Positions 42,872 through 51,334 of a stretch of DNA of 64,000 nt are shown here, in pieces (the stretch's first letter is position 1; each line of letters begins with the position of its first letter). Location: positions 1-64,000 of the forward strand of contig JANXEF010000003.1 of assembly GCA_025057895.1 (NCBI GenBank). The letters run 5' to 3'. The position numbers and the translations under genes were made by a program. Below the pieces are notes generated by a model. The model did not search any database. It was not told where the DNA came from and saw only the letters and a list, made by a program, of their open reading frames with translations. This stretch comes from Archaeoglobaceae archaeon (GTDB taxonomy: Archaea > Halobacteriota > Archaeoglobi > Archaeoglobales > Archaeoglobaceae).

Positions 42872-45211
42872 GTGGTAGAGGGGTTGTTAATCGATGCAGA
42901 ATACGTCACACTAGATGAGAGGGCAGTACTAAGGCTCTGGTGTAAGGGTAAAGAAGTTTTTGCAGCATATGATAAAAATTTCAAGCCTTATTTCTATGTT
43001 TTCGGTATTGATGAGGAAACAATAGAAAAAGCAGTGCTGAGAACTAAAAAAGGAATGATAACTCCCGAATCTTATGAAAGGAAAAATGTCAAGACTTTCG
43101 GTGAGGAAAAAGAAGCTTTCATCATCTATGTAAAGCATCCCCAGCACGTTCCAAAACTTAGAGAGATTTTTTCCGAGTTTGGAGAAGTTAGAGAGGCAGA
43201 CATCCCATTTGCCTACCGCTACTTGATTGACAAGGATCTCGCGTGCATGGATGGAGTCAATATTGAAGGTAGAGAAATTTTAGGGAGAATCAGAAGTTAT
43301 GAAATTGATATAATTGAAAGAATTAACACAGAAATCCCAGAACTGAACATTCTTGCCTTTGATTGTGAAATGCTATCTTCTTTAGGAATGCCTGATCCAG
43401 AAAGAGATCCAATAATAGTCATAGCAGCTAAATGGGGAGAAAAGGAGGGAGAAGAGGTAATACTCCATGGCGATGAAAGAACTATGCTCCAAGAATTCGT
43501 TGAAATTATAAGGAGACTTGATCCCGACGTGATCGTTGGTTATAATCAAGATGCTTTTGACTGGCCCTATATAAGAAAGAGAGCAGAAAAACTAAAAGTC
43601 CCACTAGAAATTGGAAGAGATGGTAGTTCGATTAACTTCAAGGGAGGAAGACCGAAGATTCCAGGAAGATTGAATGTTGATCTATATGACATTGCGATGC
43701 GTATAAGTGACATCAAAATAAAAAAGCTTGAAAACGTTGCAGAATTCTTGGGAACAAAAGTCGAAATAGAAGATATTGAAGCTAGAGATATCAATAAATA
43801 TTGGGAAAAAGAGAGAGAAAAAGTACTTCTTCATGCAAAAAGAGATGTTCTTCACACTTTCATGATAGCAAGGGAACTTCTTCCAATGCACTCTGAACTC
43901 TCACGACTTATAAGACTTCCACTCGATGACGTTTCGAGAATGGGTAGAGGAAAACAAGTAGATTGGCTTCTACTAAGCGAGGCAAAGAAATTTGGAGAAG
44001 TTGCGCCTAATGCTGTGGAAGTTGCAGAAAGTTATGAAGGAGCTTTTGTAATCGAACCCGAAAGAGGGTTACACGAAAATGTTGTAGAGCTCGACTTTGC
44101 GAGTATGTATCCATCGATAATGATAGAGTTCAACATAAGTCCAGACACTTTAAGTTCCAGCGGTGATTTCGTTGCGCCTGAGGTTGGTTATAGATTTAAA
44201 AAACATCCTGATGGATTTTTCAGAAGAATTCTAAAATCCTTGATCGAAAAAAGAAGAGAAATAAAGAAAATGATGAAAGAGATGAAAGAGAGCGATCCAA
44301 AATATAAGTTGTTAGACATAAAACAACAAACTCTAAAAATCCTTACGAACTCTTTCTATGGCTACATGGGTTGGAGTGGAGCAAGATGGTATTGCAAAGA
44401 ATGTGCTGAAGCAACAACAGCTTGGGGAAGATATTTTATAAAGACCTCTGCAAAAATAGCAAGAGAAATGGGTTTTAATGTTCTTTATGGTGATACAGAC
44501 AGTATTTTTGTATCAAAATCCCTGAAGATTGAAGATCTGAAAAAAGAGGTTGAAAGATTGATCGAAAGGATTTCAGAGGAGTTGCCAGTGCATATAGAAC
44601 TTGATGAATTTTTCAAAACGATATTTTTCATTGAAAAAAAGAGATACGCAGGAATTACTGTAGAAGGAAAAACATTGATTCGAGGACTTGAAGTTAGGAG
44701 AGGAGATTGGTGTGAATTGGCAAAAAAAGCACAAAAAGAAGTAATAGAGATTCTTTTAAGAGAGAAAAATCCTGAAAAAGCTATGAACTTTGTTATAAAG
44801 GTGATAGAAGATATAAAGAGTGGTAGAATAAAATTAGATGAACTGGTCATTTACAAAGGACTTACAAAAAAACCCTCTAAATACGAAGCGGTACAAGCGC
44901 ACGTTAAAGCCGCAAAAAAGGCTGAAGAAATTGGAATATTTTATCCTGTAGGCTCAAAGATAGGCTACATAGTCGTAAGGGGAGCTGGAAGTGTTGGAGA
45001 TCGTGCTTTTCCGATTGAGATGGTAGAAAATTTTGATGGTGATAATTTAAAAATAAGACGCAGAGATTGTTACGAAGTTAAAAAAATCGACAAGGATTAT
45101 TACATCGACCACCAGATACTTCCTGCAGTCATGAGAATTCTTGAAAGATTTGGTTATTCGGAAAAAAAGATTAAGAGCTCACAGACTAGTTTAGATTCAT
45201 TCTTTGAATAG
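42872..45211 (+). CDS. polB: Family B DNA polymerase
   Basis: 779 aa. Exonuclease motifs: LAFDCEM (D164, E166), VGYNQDAFDWPYI (Exo II) and HAKRD (321-325, Exo III, with His where Tyr is usual). Polymerase motifs: ELDFASMYPSIM (A), KILTNSFYGYMG (B) and YGDTDSIF (C). The C-terminus QTSLDSFF (771-778) is a PIP box for binding PCNA. GTG 42872 is the only sensible start; TTTAAAT around 42844-42850 is about 25 nt upstream, so leaderless. Second replicative polymerase beside PolD. Confidence 0.96.
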   Translation: MVEGLLIDAEYVTLDERAVLRLWCKGKEVFAAYDKNFKPYFYVFGIDEETIEKAVLRTKKGMITPESYERKNVKTFGEEKEAFIIYVKHPQHVPKLREIFSEFGEVREADIPFAYRYLIDKDLACMDGVNIEGREILGRIRSYEIDIIERINTEIPELNILAFDCEMLSSLGMPDPERDPIIVIAAKWGEKEGEEVILHGDERTMLQEFVEIIRRLDPDVIVGYNQDAFDWPYIRKRAEKLKVPLEIGRDGSSINFKGGRPKIPGRLNVDLYDIAMRISDIKIKKLENVAEFLGTKVEIEDIEARDINKYWEKEREKVLLHAKRDVLHTFMIARELLPMHSELSRLIRLPLDDVSRMGRGKQVDWLLLSEAKKFGEVAPNAVEVAESYEGAFVIEPERGLHENVVELDFASMYPSIMIEFNISPDTLSSSGDFVAPEVGYRFKKHPDGFFRRILKSLIEKRREIKKMMKEMKESDPKYKLLDIKQQTLKILTNSFYGYMGWSGARWYCKECAEATTAWGRYFIKTSAKIAREMGFNVLYGDTDSIFVSKSLKIEDLKKEVERLIERISEELPVHIELDEFFKTIFFIEKKRYAGITVEGKTLIRGLEVRRGDWCELAKKAQKEVIEILLREKNPEKAMNFVIKVIEDIKSGRIKLDELVIYKGLTKKPSKYEAVQAHVKAAKKAEEIGIFYPVGSKIGYIVVRGAGSVGDRAFPIEMVENFDGDNLKIRRRDCYEVKKIDKDYYIDHQILPAVMRILERFGYSEKKIKSSQTSLDSFFE

Positions 45212-45273
45212 TTTCTAAAAAGTGAAACACTCGAATAGAAAGAGATAAAAACAAAAGGAATCAAAAAATTTGA

Positions 45274-45346
45274 GGGCTCGTGGTCTAGCGGTTATGACGC
45301 CGCCCTCACACGGCGGAGATCGCCGGTTCGAATCCGGCCGAGCCCA
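45274..45346 (+). tRNA. tRNA-Val (CAC)
   Basis: 73 nt. Acceptor GGGCTCG/CGAGCCC, D arm GTCTAGCGGTTATGAC, anticodon stem CCGCC/GGCGG with loop CTCACAC (anticodon CAC), T arm GCCGG-TTCGAAT-CCGGC, discriminator A. No intron, no CCA. TATA-like GATAAAAA about 27 nt upstream. Confidence 0.96.
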
Positions 45347-45592
45347 GATTTTGAGATATTTTTATTTAGTTATAAGATTCCAAAGTCATTTGATTTTTGC
45401 TTTGAATGCCCTATATTTTTATTCTATCTCTAAATTTTTCAAAAACCTTTCAAGTGTCTCTTTTTTAAAAACTTGTGTGTATAAAACTTCTACTTTTCTC
45501 AATTTATTATTAAAAAATTTCTTTGAATTCATTCAGGAGTTTATTCAGCTAATTACCATTAGGAATATTCACAACGTTAAACTTTCTAAATC

Positions 45593-45600
45593 TTTATATA
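45593..45600 (+). promoter_or_regulatory. TATA box of the homocysteine biosynthesis operon
   Basis: TTTATATA about 26 nt before ATG 45623, without Shine-Dalgarno in between. The AT-rich stretch 45347-45592 before it shows no gene or RNA that I can support. Confidence 0.6.
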
Positions 45601-45622
45601 TCTAATCGGAGTTGCTAAACCC

Positions 45623-47095
45623 ATGAAAAGCATTGAAGAGATAAATGCAAAGATCAGAGAAGGAAGTGTTTGTGTAGTAACAGCAAAAGAAATGAAAGAG
45701 ATAGTAACAGAAATGGGTACCAAAAAAGCTGCTAAAGAGGTAGATGTTGTCACAACCGGAACATTTGGAGCAATGTGCTCAACAGGTGTTTTCATCAATT
45801 TTGGACACGCAGATCCACCGATAAAATTCAAGAGAGTTTGGTTAAATGATGTTGAGGCATATACAGGAATGGCTGCAGTTGACATTTTTTTGGGAGCGAC
45901 AAAAATTTCTGAGACGAGAGAATTCTATGGTGGAGCTCATGTAATCGAAGAACTCGTTTTCGGAAAAGAAGTCGAAATGCGAGCTATTGGATTTGGTACA
46001 GATTGCTACCCAAGAAAGGAAATTCTAACAAGTATATCACTCCAAGATGTAAATCAAGCAGTGATGGTCAACCCTAGAAATGCCTATCAGCGGTATCGAG
46101 CAGCTACGAATTCTTCTGAGAGAATTTTAAGAACTTACATGGGTACTCTTTTACCAAACTATGGAAACGTCACTTTTGCTGGAACTGGAGAGATTTCACC
46201 AATGAACAATGATCCTGAGTTTAGAACAATTGGTATTGGAACAAGAATATTCCTCTGTGGGGCAAGAGGTTACATAATAGGAGAGGGGACACAGCACTCT
46301 CCACCTTTCGGAACTCTAATGGTAAAAGGAAATCTGAAAGAAATGAAACCAGATTTTCTTAAAGCCTGTTACTTTCCTGGATATGCTCCTTCAATTTTTC
46401 TTGGTATCGGAATTCCAATCCCGGTACTAGATGACGAAATTGCAAAAGCGACTGGAATAAAAGATGATGAGATAAAAACAACGATAATAGATTTCGGAGT
46501 TCCAAGAAGAGATAGACCCACTGTAAGAGAGGTTAGCTATGCTGAACTCAAAAGTGGAAAAGTTGAGATAAATGGACAAGATGTGAGAGTTTCACCACTT
46601 TCGAGCTATTACATAGCGGAGAAGGTTATGAAAGAGTTAAAAAAGATGATAGAAAAGGGAGAGTTCTTTTTGAGCATGCCTGTAGAAAGAGTGAAAAGAA
46701 ATGAGATATTTAAACCCATGAAACAAAGAGAAATAAGAATTGTTCGAGAATTCATGACAAAAGCTGTTACCATAAACGAGGATTTAAGCATTGAAGATGC
46801 CGCAATGCTCATGATACAGAAAAATGTAAACCACCTACCTGTAGTAGACAAGGAAAAAGTTTTAAAAGGGATTGTAACTTCTTGGGACATTGCAAAAGCA
46901 ATAACTGTAGGAGCTAGAAGAGTAGAGGAAGTTATGACAAGAGATGTCGTAACTGTTTTTCCAGATGAACCAATTGCAATAGCCATTTCAAAACTTGAGA
47001 AATATGATATCTCTGCTTTACCTGTTATCGATAATAAAAAAAGAGTTCTTGGAATCGTGACCAGCGAAACGATAAGCAAAATGTTGGGGGTGTAA
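45623..47095 (+). CDS. L-aspartate semialdehyde sulfurtransferase (homocysteine biosynthesis) with CBS pair
   Basis: 490 aa. The DUF39 domain (about 1-370) includes the conserved TTGTFGAMCSTGVFINFGH, GTDCYPRKEI with the probable catalytic Cys, MNNDPEFRTIGIGTRIFLCG, and GEGTQHSPPFGTLM. Two CBS repeats follow (about 380-490: FMTKAVTINED..., VMTRDVVTVFPDE...), probably regulatory nucleotide sensors. In methanogens this protein and the ferredoxin downstream make homocysteine from aspartate semialdehyde and sulfide. The downstream gene follows by 2 bp. Confidence 0.9.
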   Translation: MKSIEEINAKIREGSVCVVTAKEMKEIVTEMGTKKAAKEVDVVTTGTFGAMCSTGVFINFGHADPPIKFKRVWLNDVEAYTGMAAVDIFLGATKISETREFYGGAHVIEELVFGKEVEMRAIGFGTDCYPRKEILTSISLQDVNQAVMVNPRNAYQRYRAATNSSERILRTYMGTLLPNYGNVTFAGTGEISPMNNDPEFRTIGIGTRIFLCGARGYIIGEGTQHSPPFGTLMVKGNLKEMKPDFLKACYFPGYAPSIFLGIGIPIPVLDDEIAKATGIKDDEIKTTIIDFGVPRRDRPTVREVSYAELKSGKVEINGQDVRVSPLSSYYIAEKVMKELKKMIEKGEFFLSMPVERVKRNEIFKPMKQREIRIVREFMTKAVTINEDLSIEDAAMLMIQKNVNHLPVVDKEKVLKGIVTSWDIAKAITVGARRVEEVMTRDVVTVFPDEPIAIAISKLEKYDISALPVIDNKKRVLGIVTSETISKMLGV

Positions 47096-47097
47096 TT

Positions 47098-47481
47098 ATG
47101 CTTCTCCTGCTGCGTTTTGATTCAAAAACAGTTAGAGAACCAATAATCTCTATGACTTCGATAAAAACTGGAACTCCAATAAACATTCTGAAAGCAGACG
47201 TTGGAGCAAGAAGGGGGGAAATAATAGTAGAAGTCCCTGAAGAGAGGGCTAAAGAAGTTGAAAAGATTTTAATAGAGATGGAAGTTGAAGTTCAAGAGAT
47301 AACTAAAACAATCGCAAGAAACGACAACTGTGTTCATTGTGGGCTCTGCATCAGTATCTGTCCTACAGAGGTTTTTCGATTAAACGGAGAGAATAAAGTA
47401 GAGATGAAGACTGAAAAATGCATTCACTGTGGCGCATGCATAAAGGTATGCCCAACAATGGCCCTATACTTTCCAATTTAA
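47098..47481 (+). CDS. NIL-domain ferredoxin of homocysteine biosynthesis
   Basis: 127 aa. N-terminal NIL domain (about 1-75), then two 4Fe-4S motifs, CVHCGLCISICPTEVF and CIHCGACIKVCPTMAL. It delivers electrons for sulfide-based persulfide reduction in the aspartate semialdehyde sulfurtransferase reaction. It is 2 bp downstream of that gene, the order known from methanogens. Its 3' end overlaps the convergent CYTH gene by 18 bp. Confidence 0.9.
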   Translation: MLLLLRFDSKTVREPIISMTSIKTGTPINILKADVGARRGEIIVEVPEERAKEVEKILIEMEVEVQEITKTIARNDNCVHCGLCISICPTEVFRLNGENKVEMKTEKCIHCGACIKVCPTMALYFPI

Positions 47482-47973
47482 TCTTTCGAGCAGTTCTAGA
47501 TAGGAAAGTCTAATAGATTCTTCTCTTGAATATCCGAGAATTCTTGCTATTTCAAATATCCTTTCCTTTTCTTCGGGGACTCTTAATTCTATTTCAAGAA
47601 AATCTCCTAATCCTTCGACTTTATCAACACAGATAATAGCGCGATCAAGTTCATAAATTCTTCTCTTTTTCCTAATGCTTTTGAACTTTTTAAATCCAAG
47701 AAATTCGAGTAATCTAACAGCGTTTTCAAAGCTGTCAATCAAAAGATTGACTTCTTCCCTTGTTTTCGTCTCATTGTCTACCTTTGGTCCTTTATAAGTC
47801 ATCTTGATTCTATTCTCAACTCTCAGCCTTAAGGCTTCATCAGTTTTGGCGAAATCTCTACATGGGTGACTGAAATAAAGATCGTATTCCTCTTTCTCTT
47901 CTAAAAATCGTGCAATTTTCTCTATCTTTTCCAAAACCCCATCTTTAAGCTTAAATTTAGCTTCAACTTCCAT
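47464..47973 (-). CDS. CYTH-domain protein (class IV adenylate cyclase / ThTPase-like)
   Basis: 169 aa. N-terminal MEVEAKF is the ExExK motif, with EALRLRVEN, MTYKGPK, TREEVNLLID, CVDKVEGLGDFLEIEL continuing the tunnel-lining charged strands. Class IV adenylate cyclases and inorganic polyphosphate/thiamine triphosphatases share this fold, so the activity is open. Located 14 bp downstream of mtd on the same strand. Confidence 0.85.
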   Translation of the reverse strand: MEVEAKFKLKDGVLEKIEKIARFLEEKEEYDLYFSHPCRDFAKTDEALRLRVENRIKMTYKGPKVDNETKTREEVNLLIDSFENAVRLLEFLGFKKFKSIRKKRRIYELDRAIICVDKVEGLGDFLEIELRVPEEKERIFEIARILGYSREESIRLSYLELLERLNWKV

Positions 47974-47987
47974 GTAAAAAAGAAAAT

Positions 47988-48812
47988 TTATTGAGGTTTG
48001 CTTATCAATTCAATCTTGGATAAAATCTTTCCATCTCTTGCATGTGGGTTTCTGAAAACTTTGTCTCCATATTTCTCTATCTCTCTGGCTTCATCAGCAA
48101 GTATAGCTGCAACTCTCATCATCTCATGGGCAGAGGCTACAAGCGGAACATATACATTGTAGTCTTTTTCGACAAAACAACCGCGTACATTTATGTCTGC
48201 GACTCTTTCAGCGATGAAATATGCCGCCATTGCCTTTGCCTTGGCATATGGATTGTTGAACTTACCAGCTTCAACGGCTTTTTCGGCAGTTATAATGAGT
48301 TGTGGCAATTCTGGTTTCTTTCCAGCCTTTATGTCTTCAATAACCTTTCCAATAGCCTCCTGGACTGCTCTAAGTGCTCCAGTTGCAGCAAGGACCTTCA
48401 AAACATCTGCATTGAACAGAGTCATCTCTGTTGGATCTAAAAACTCCCTCCTCGCTCCTATCATCGAATCAGCGTTGACAAATATGTAACCGAATCCTTT
48501 CTCTTTCAACTCGTCCTTTGCCTTCTTTGCTGGAGCATCACTGATAACTATTACTGGCTTCCCTATAAAAGCTTCTCTAGCTGCTTTTGGTCCTGGTAAG
48601 GCAGCGTTTGGAGAAGCTATAATGATCAAATCTGGATCGAATTCTTTTAGTTTCTCAGCTACAACTGCCTCTTCAGGTTGCATTTTTGCTCCACTAGTCA
48701 CAACTCTAACATCTATATCCTCTCTATCTGCTCTTTCGTCGAGAAGATATTCAAGAATTACTGCAGTGCCAATAGCACCCATTTTTAAAACACCAATTTT
48801 AACTTTCCTCAT
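47988..48812 (-). CDS. mtd: F420-dependent methylene-tetrahydromethanopterin dehydrogenase
   Basis: 274 aa. VKIGVLKMGAIGTAVILEYL, RVVTSGAKMQPEE, SPNAALPGPKAAREAFIGKP, GARREFLDPTEMTLFNADVL and NPHARDGKIL are diagnostic. It interconverts methylene- and methenyl-H4MPT with F420 in the C1 branch of reverse methanogenesis or acetyl-CoA pathway. ATG 48812 is used: a TTAAATA element (48834-48840) about 25 nt upstream implies a leaderless mRNA. Confidence 0.96.
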   Translation of the reverse strand: MRKVKIGVLKMGAIGTAVILEYLLDERADREDIDVRVVTSGAKMQPEEAVVAEKLKEFDPDLIIIASPNAALPGPKAAREAFIGKPVIVISDAPAKKAKDELKEKGFGYIFVNADSMIGARREFLDPTEMTLFNADVLKVLAATGALRAVQEAIGKVIEDIKAGKKPELPQLIITAEKAVEAGKFNNPYAKAKAMAAYFIAERVADINVRGCFVEKDYNVYVPLVASAHEMMRVAAILADEAREIEKYGDKVFRNPHARDGKILSKIELISKPQ

Positions 48813-48963
48813 GCTTACAAATATCTCCACAACTATTTAACTTTTCTCATTTTAAAACGATGGAACTATGAAAGATTGGACTTTAAATCGAGTGAGTCGA
48901 TTTAGAAAAGTTTAGATTGGAAAGACTTAAAAACTAAGGAGCCAAGTGCGAAAAGAGGTGAAG

Positions 48964-50181
48964 ATGTTGAGGGCTGTTGAAGTCATATTTGTTTCAATAT
49001 CTCTTGCCTTAATATTGGTGGGATTCATCTGTGTCTACTCGATGCATTTTCCATTACCTATACCAATAAAACTTCCAGTAGAGCCCTACGAACCTGCAGA
49101 AAGTATTCCATGGAGACTCCTTGTTGCTCTCTACGTTTTCTTCGTCGTCTCAACAACAGGTCTTTGTATAGTAGCTTCGCTTGGAGAAGTCTTTGGATTT
49201 AAAAAACTTGAGCCGATAGTTAAAGAAGGACTTCTAATGGCTCTTGTAACGATAATCGTAGGTCTTATGACTATAGGTCTCGAAATTAAACAAGTTATGA
49301 GAGGTTATTTCGCCTTGATTGGACACACCAATCCAGCTAGTATGATGTACTGGATGATCATGTTCTATATCCTCTACGTAATCTTCCTCCTTATAGAGAT
49401 GTGGCTCTACTTTAGAGGTGACCTCATCAAGCAGCGAGAAGAGAGGGGAATAAGAGGTTTTTTTGCAAGAGTTCTCACTATACCAAAGTTAGCAGAAATA
49501 AAGGATTTGACAAAAGTAGTCGGTTTTTTGACTGTTTTTACAGCAATAATTGCTCATAGTAATCTTGGAGCACTTTTTGGAGTTAATTATCTCCCATTTT
49601 GGCATGGTCCATTCCTTCCAATTTATTTTATTCTTTCTGCCATAGTTTCTGGTGCTGCACTGACAATAATTGGCGCATACATCGCTGACCATTTCAAGAG
49701 GATCAAAATTGAAGGTGAAAGATATGAAGCTTTTCAGATGTTGAGGATAATTCTTGGCTTCGCAATCGTAGTTACAATCTTTTTTACAGCTTGGAAGTTT
49801 TTAATTAAAGTCTATCCTACTTCCACATTGCTCTCGAGAGAGAGCGTAGAGGTCTTTGTATATGGAAACTTTGCATTCAATTTTTGGATATTTGAAGTCT
49901 TGATCGGACTTATTATACCATTGACTTTACTAGCACTACCTCAAACTGGGAGAAAAGTTGAATTTATTTTTTTGGCATCTCTCTTTACAATAGTTGGGAT
50001 CTTTTTCCTGAGGATCGATCTTGTAATGGGTGGACTTGCACTTAAGCTAATCACTGGAATGAACTTTCCATCACCGGTTTATCATCCATTTGAAGTTTTT
50101 GGTACGATCGGCTTTTTATCTTTAGCAGCCTTCCTATACTACATTGGATACAAGTTGCTACCGATGGAGGTGAAAAAATGA
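48964..50181 (+). CDS. NrfD/PsrC-type integral membrane quinone-interacting subunit
   Basis: 405 aa with about ten transmembrane helices. GLCIVASLGEVFGF, IGLEIKQVMRGYFALIGHTN, SMMYWMIMFYILYVIFLLIE, AIIAHSNLGALFGVNYLPFW and FPSPVYHPFEVFG match NrfD-family subunits that exchange electrons with a membrane quinone (menaquinone/thermoplasmaquinone). ATG 48964 is behind GAGGTG and downstream of the predicted transcription start; GTG 48946 would be upstream of it. First gene of a three-gene module with an FeS protein and a tetrahaem cytochrome; no molybdopterin catalytic subunit is present. Confidence 0.9.
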   Translation: MLRAVEVIFVSISLALILVGFICVYSMHFPLPIPIKLPVEPYEPAESIPWRLLVALYVFFVVSTTGLCIVASLGEVFGFKKLEPIVKEGLLMALVTIIVGLMTIGLEIKQVMRGYFALIGHTNPASMMYWMIMFYILYVIFLLIEMWLYFRGDLIKQREERGIRGFFARVLTIPKLAEIKDLTKVVGFLTVFTAIIAHSNLGALFGVNYLPFWHGPFLPIYFILSAIVSGAALTIIGAYIADHFKRIKIEGERYEAFQMLRIILGFAIVVTIFFTAWKFLIKVYPTSTLLSRESVEVFVYGNFAFNFWIFEVLIGLIIPLTLLALPQTGRKVEFIFLASLFTIVGIFFLRIDLVMGGLALKLITGMNFPSPVYHPFEVFGTIGFLSLAAFLYYIGYKLLPMEVKK

Positions 50182-50912
50182 ACAGAAGAGATTTTCTCAA
50201 GATGATCGCTGGATTAATCCCAGCTACAGCAATTTTAAGAGTCCAAAGCTCAGAAAGCTTAGAAAAGAATTATGCGATGGTTGTTGACGTTAGTAAATGC
50301 ATAGGTTGCGGAAAATGTGTTGTTGCATGTAAAATTGAAAACTATGTTCCTATAGATTCCAAATTATCCAGAACTTGGATTGAGGGTTATTCGGTAGATA
50401 TAGGAACTTCAATTAAAGAAATCAAAGTTAGGAAAGAAATTCTTAGCACATCTAAAAATCCATTCCTTGAGAAAAGTTGGATTGAAGATATAAAAGGAAA
50501 AAAGACTTTTTACGTGCCTAAACTTTGCAACCATTGTGCAAACGCTCCTTGCATAGAGGTCTGTCCAGTTTATGCAAGATTTCATACAAAAGATGGAGTA
50601 GTTCTTGTCGACAAAGATACCTGCATTGGTTGTAAGTATTGCATAACAGCCTGTCCCTATGGTGCAACGTTCCTGCATCCGAAGGAAAAAGTGACCGACA
50701 AATGTACCTTTTGTTATCATCGAATTAAAAAAGGCGCGACGCCAGTATGTGTTCTTTTATGTCCAACAGAAGCTAGAAACTTCGGAAAATTGGAAGAAGG
50801 TAGTAAAGTTCAAGAGATGATAAAGAGGAACATGACTTTGGTTCTAAAGCCAGAAGAGGGGACTTTTCCAAGAGTATTCTATCTGAACTTAGACATGGTG
50901 GTAGATTTATGA
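50178..50912 (+). CDS. Tat-exported ferredoxin-like subunit with four 4Fe-4S clusters
   Basis: 244 aa. N-terminal RRDFLKMIAG is a twin-arginine signal motif, so the protein acts outside the membrane. Four cysteine clusters are CIGCGKCVVAC (41-51), CNHCANAPCIEVCP, CIGCKYCITACP and CTFCYHRIKKGATPVCVLLC, the DmsB/NrfC pattern. It should relay electrons between the NrfD subunit and the tetrahaem cytochrome. Overlaps both neighbours by ATGA. Confidence 0.92.
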   Translation: MNRRDFLKMIAGLIPATAILRVQSSESLEKNYAMVVDVSKCIGCGKCVVACKIENYVPIDSKLSRTWIEGYSVDIGTSIKEIKVRKEILSTSKNPFLEKSWIEDIKGKKTFYVPKLCNHCANAPCIEVCPVYARFHTKDGVVLVDKDTCIGCKYCITACPYGATFLHPKEKVTDKCTFCYHRIKKGATPVCVLLCPTEARNFGKLEEGSKVQEMIKRNMTLVLKPEEGTFPRVFYLNLDMVVDL

Positions 50913-51334
50913 AACCCATTATAATTGGACTAATCTTAGCCTTTTTTATATATGGTGTCGTTTTTGGATACACCTTCAGCTTTTCGCCAATAGTAAAGCA
51001 AAGCAGTGTCGAGAGTTGGATACAAAAAGAAATGAGCAAGAAACAAATCTACATGCAAAGTGATATTTGCAAACATTGCCATCTCAATGTTTTTAAAAAT
51101 TTGTCTTCAGGTAATCACTCAACTGTAGAGTGTGAAAGTTGTCATGGAGCCGGAAATAATCATGTGAAGCTTAGAACCAAAGATAGCATAATCGTCGAGG
51201 ATACAAGAAGCGCCTGTATGGTTTGCCACAAGAAAATTGAGGGTAGAAACATTGCAGTAGTTGGAGAGGACCATGGAAGTGGCGTTCGATGTTCTTATTG
51301 CCATGATCCTCACACAGCGAATATTAAAAGCTAA
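50909..51334 (+). CDS. Membrane-anchored tetrahaem c-type cytochrome
   Basis: 141 aa. Residues 5-20 form a signal/anchor helix. Four CxxCH haem sites: CKHCH (54-58), CESCH (75-79), CMVCH (103-107) and CSYCH (128-132); His residues at 70, 85 and 122 and in HDPH are candidate distal ligands. It is the probable external electron exit or entry of the NrfD-FeS module. The stop TAA overlaps the start of trmJ by one base. Confidence 0.92.
   Translation: MKPIIIGLILAFFIYGVVFGYTFSFSPIVKQSSVESWIQKEMSKKQIYMQSDICKHCHLNVFKNLSSGNHSTVECESCHGAGNNHVKLRTKDSIIVEDTRSACMVCHKKIEGRNIAVVGEDHGSGVRCSYCHDPHTANIKS

Noticed and set aside
45347-45592. Candidate riboswitch or ncRNA before the homocysteine-synthesis operon
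   Set aside because: The stretch is mostly T-rich without stable stems, and the operon promoter with leaderless start lies downstream of it.
45270-45605. 111-codon plus-strand frame
   Set aside because: It runs through the complete tRNA-Val gene and then a low-complexity AT-rich spacer; no ribosome-binding site or family pattern.
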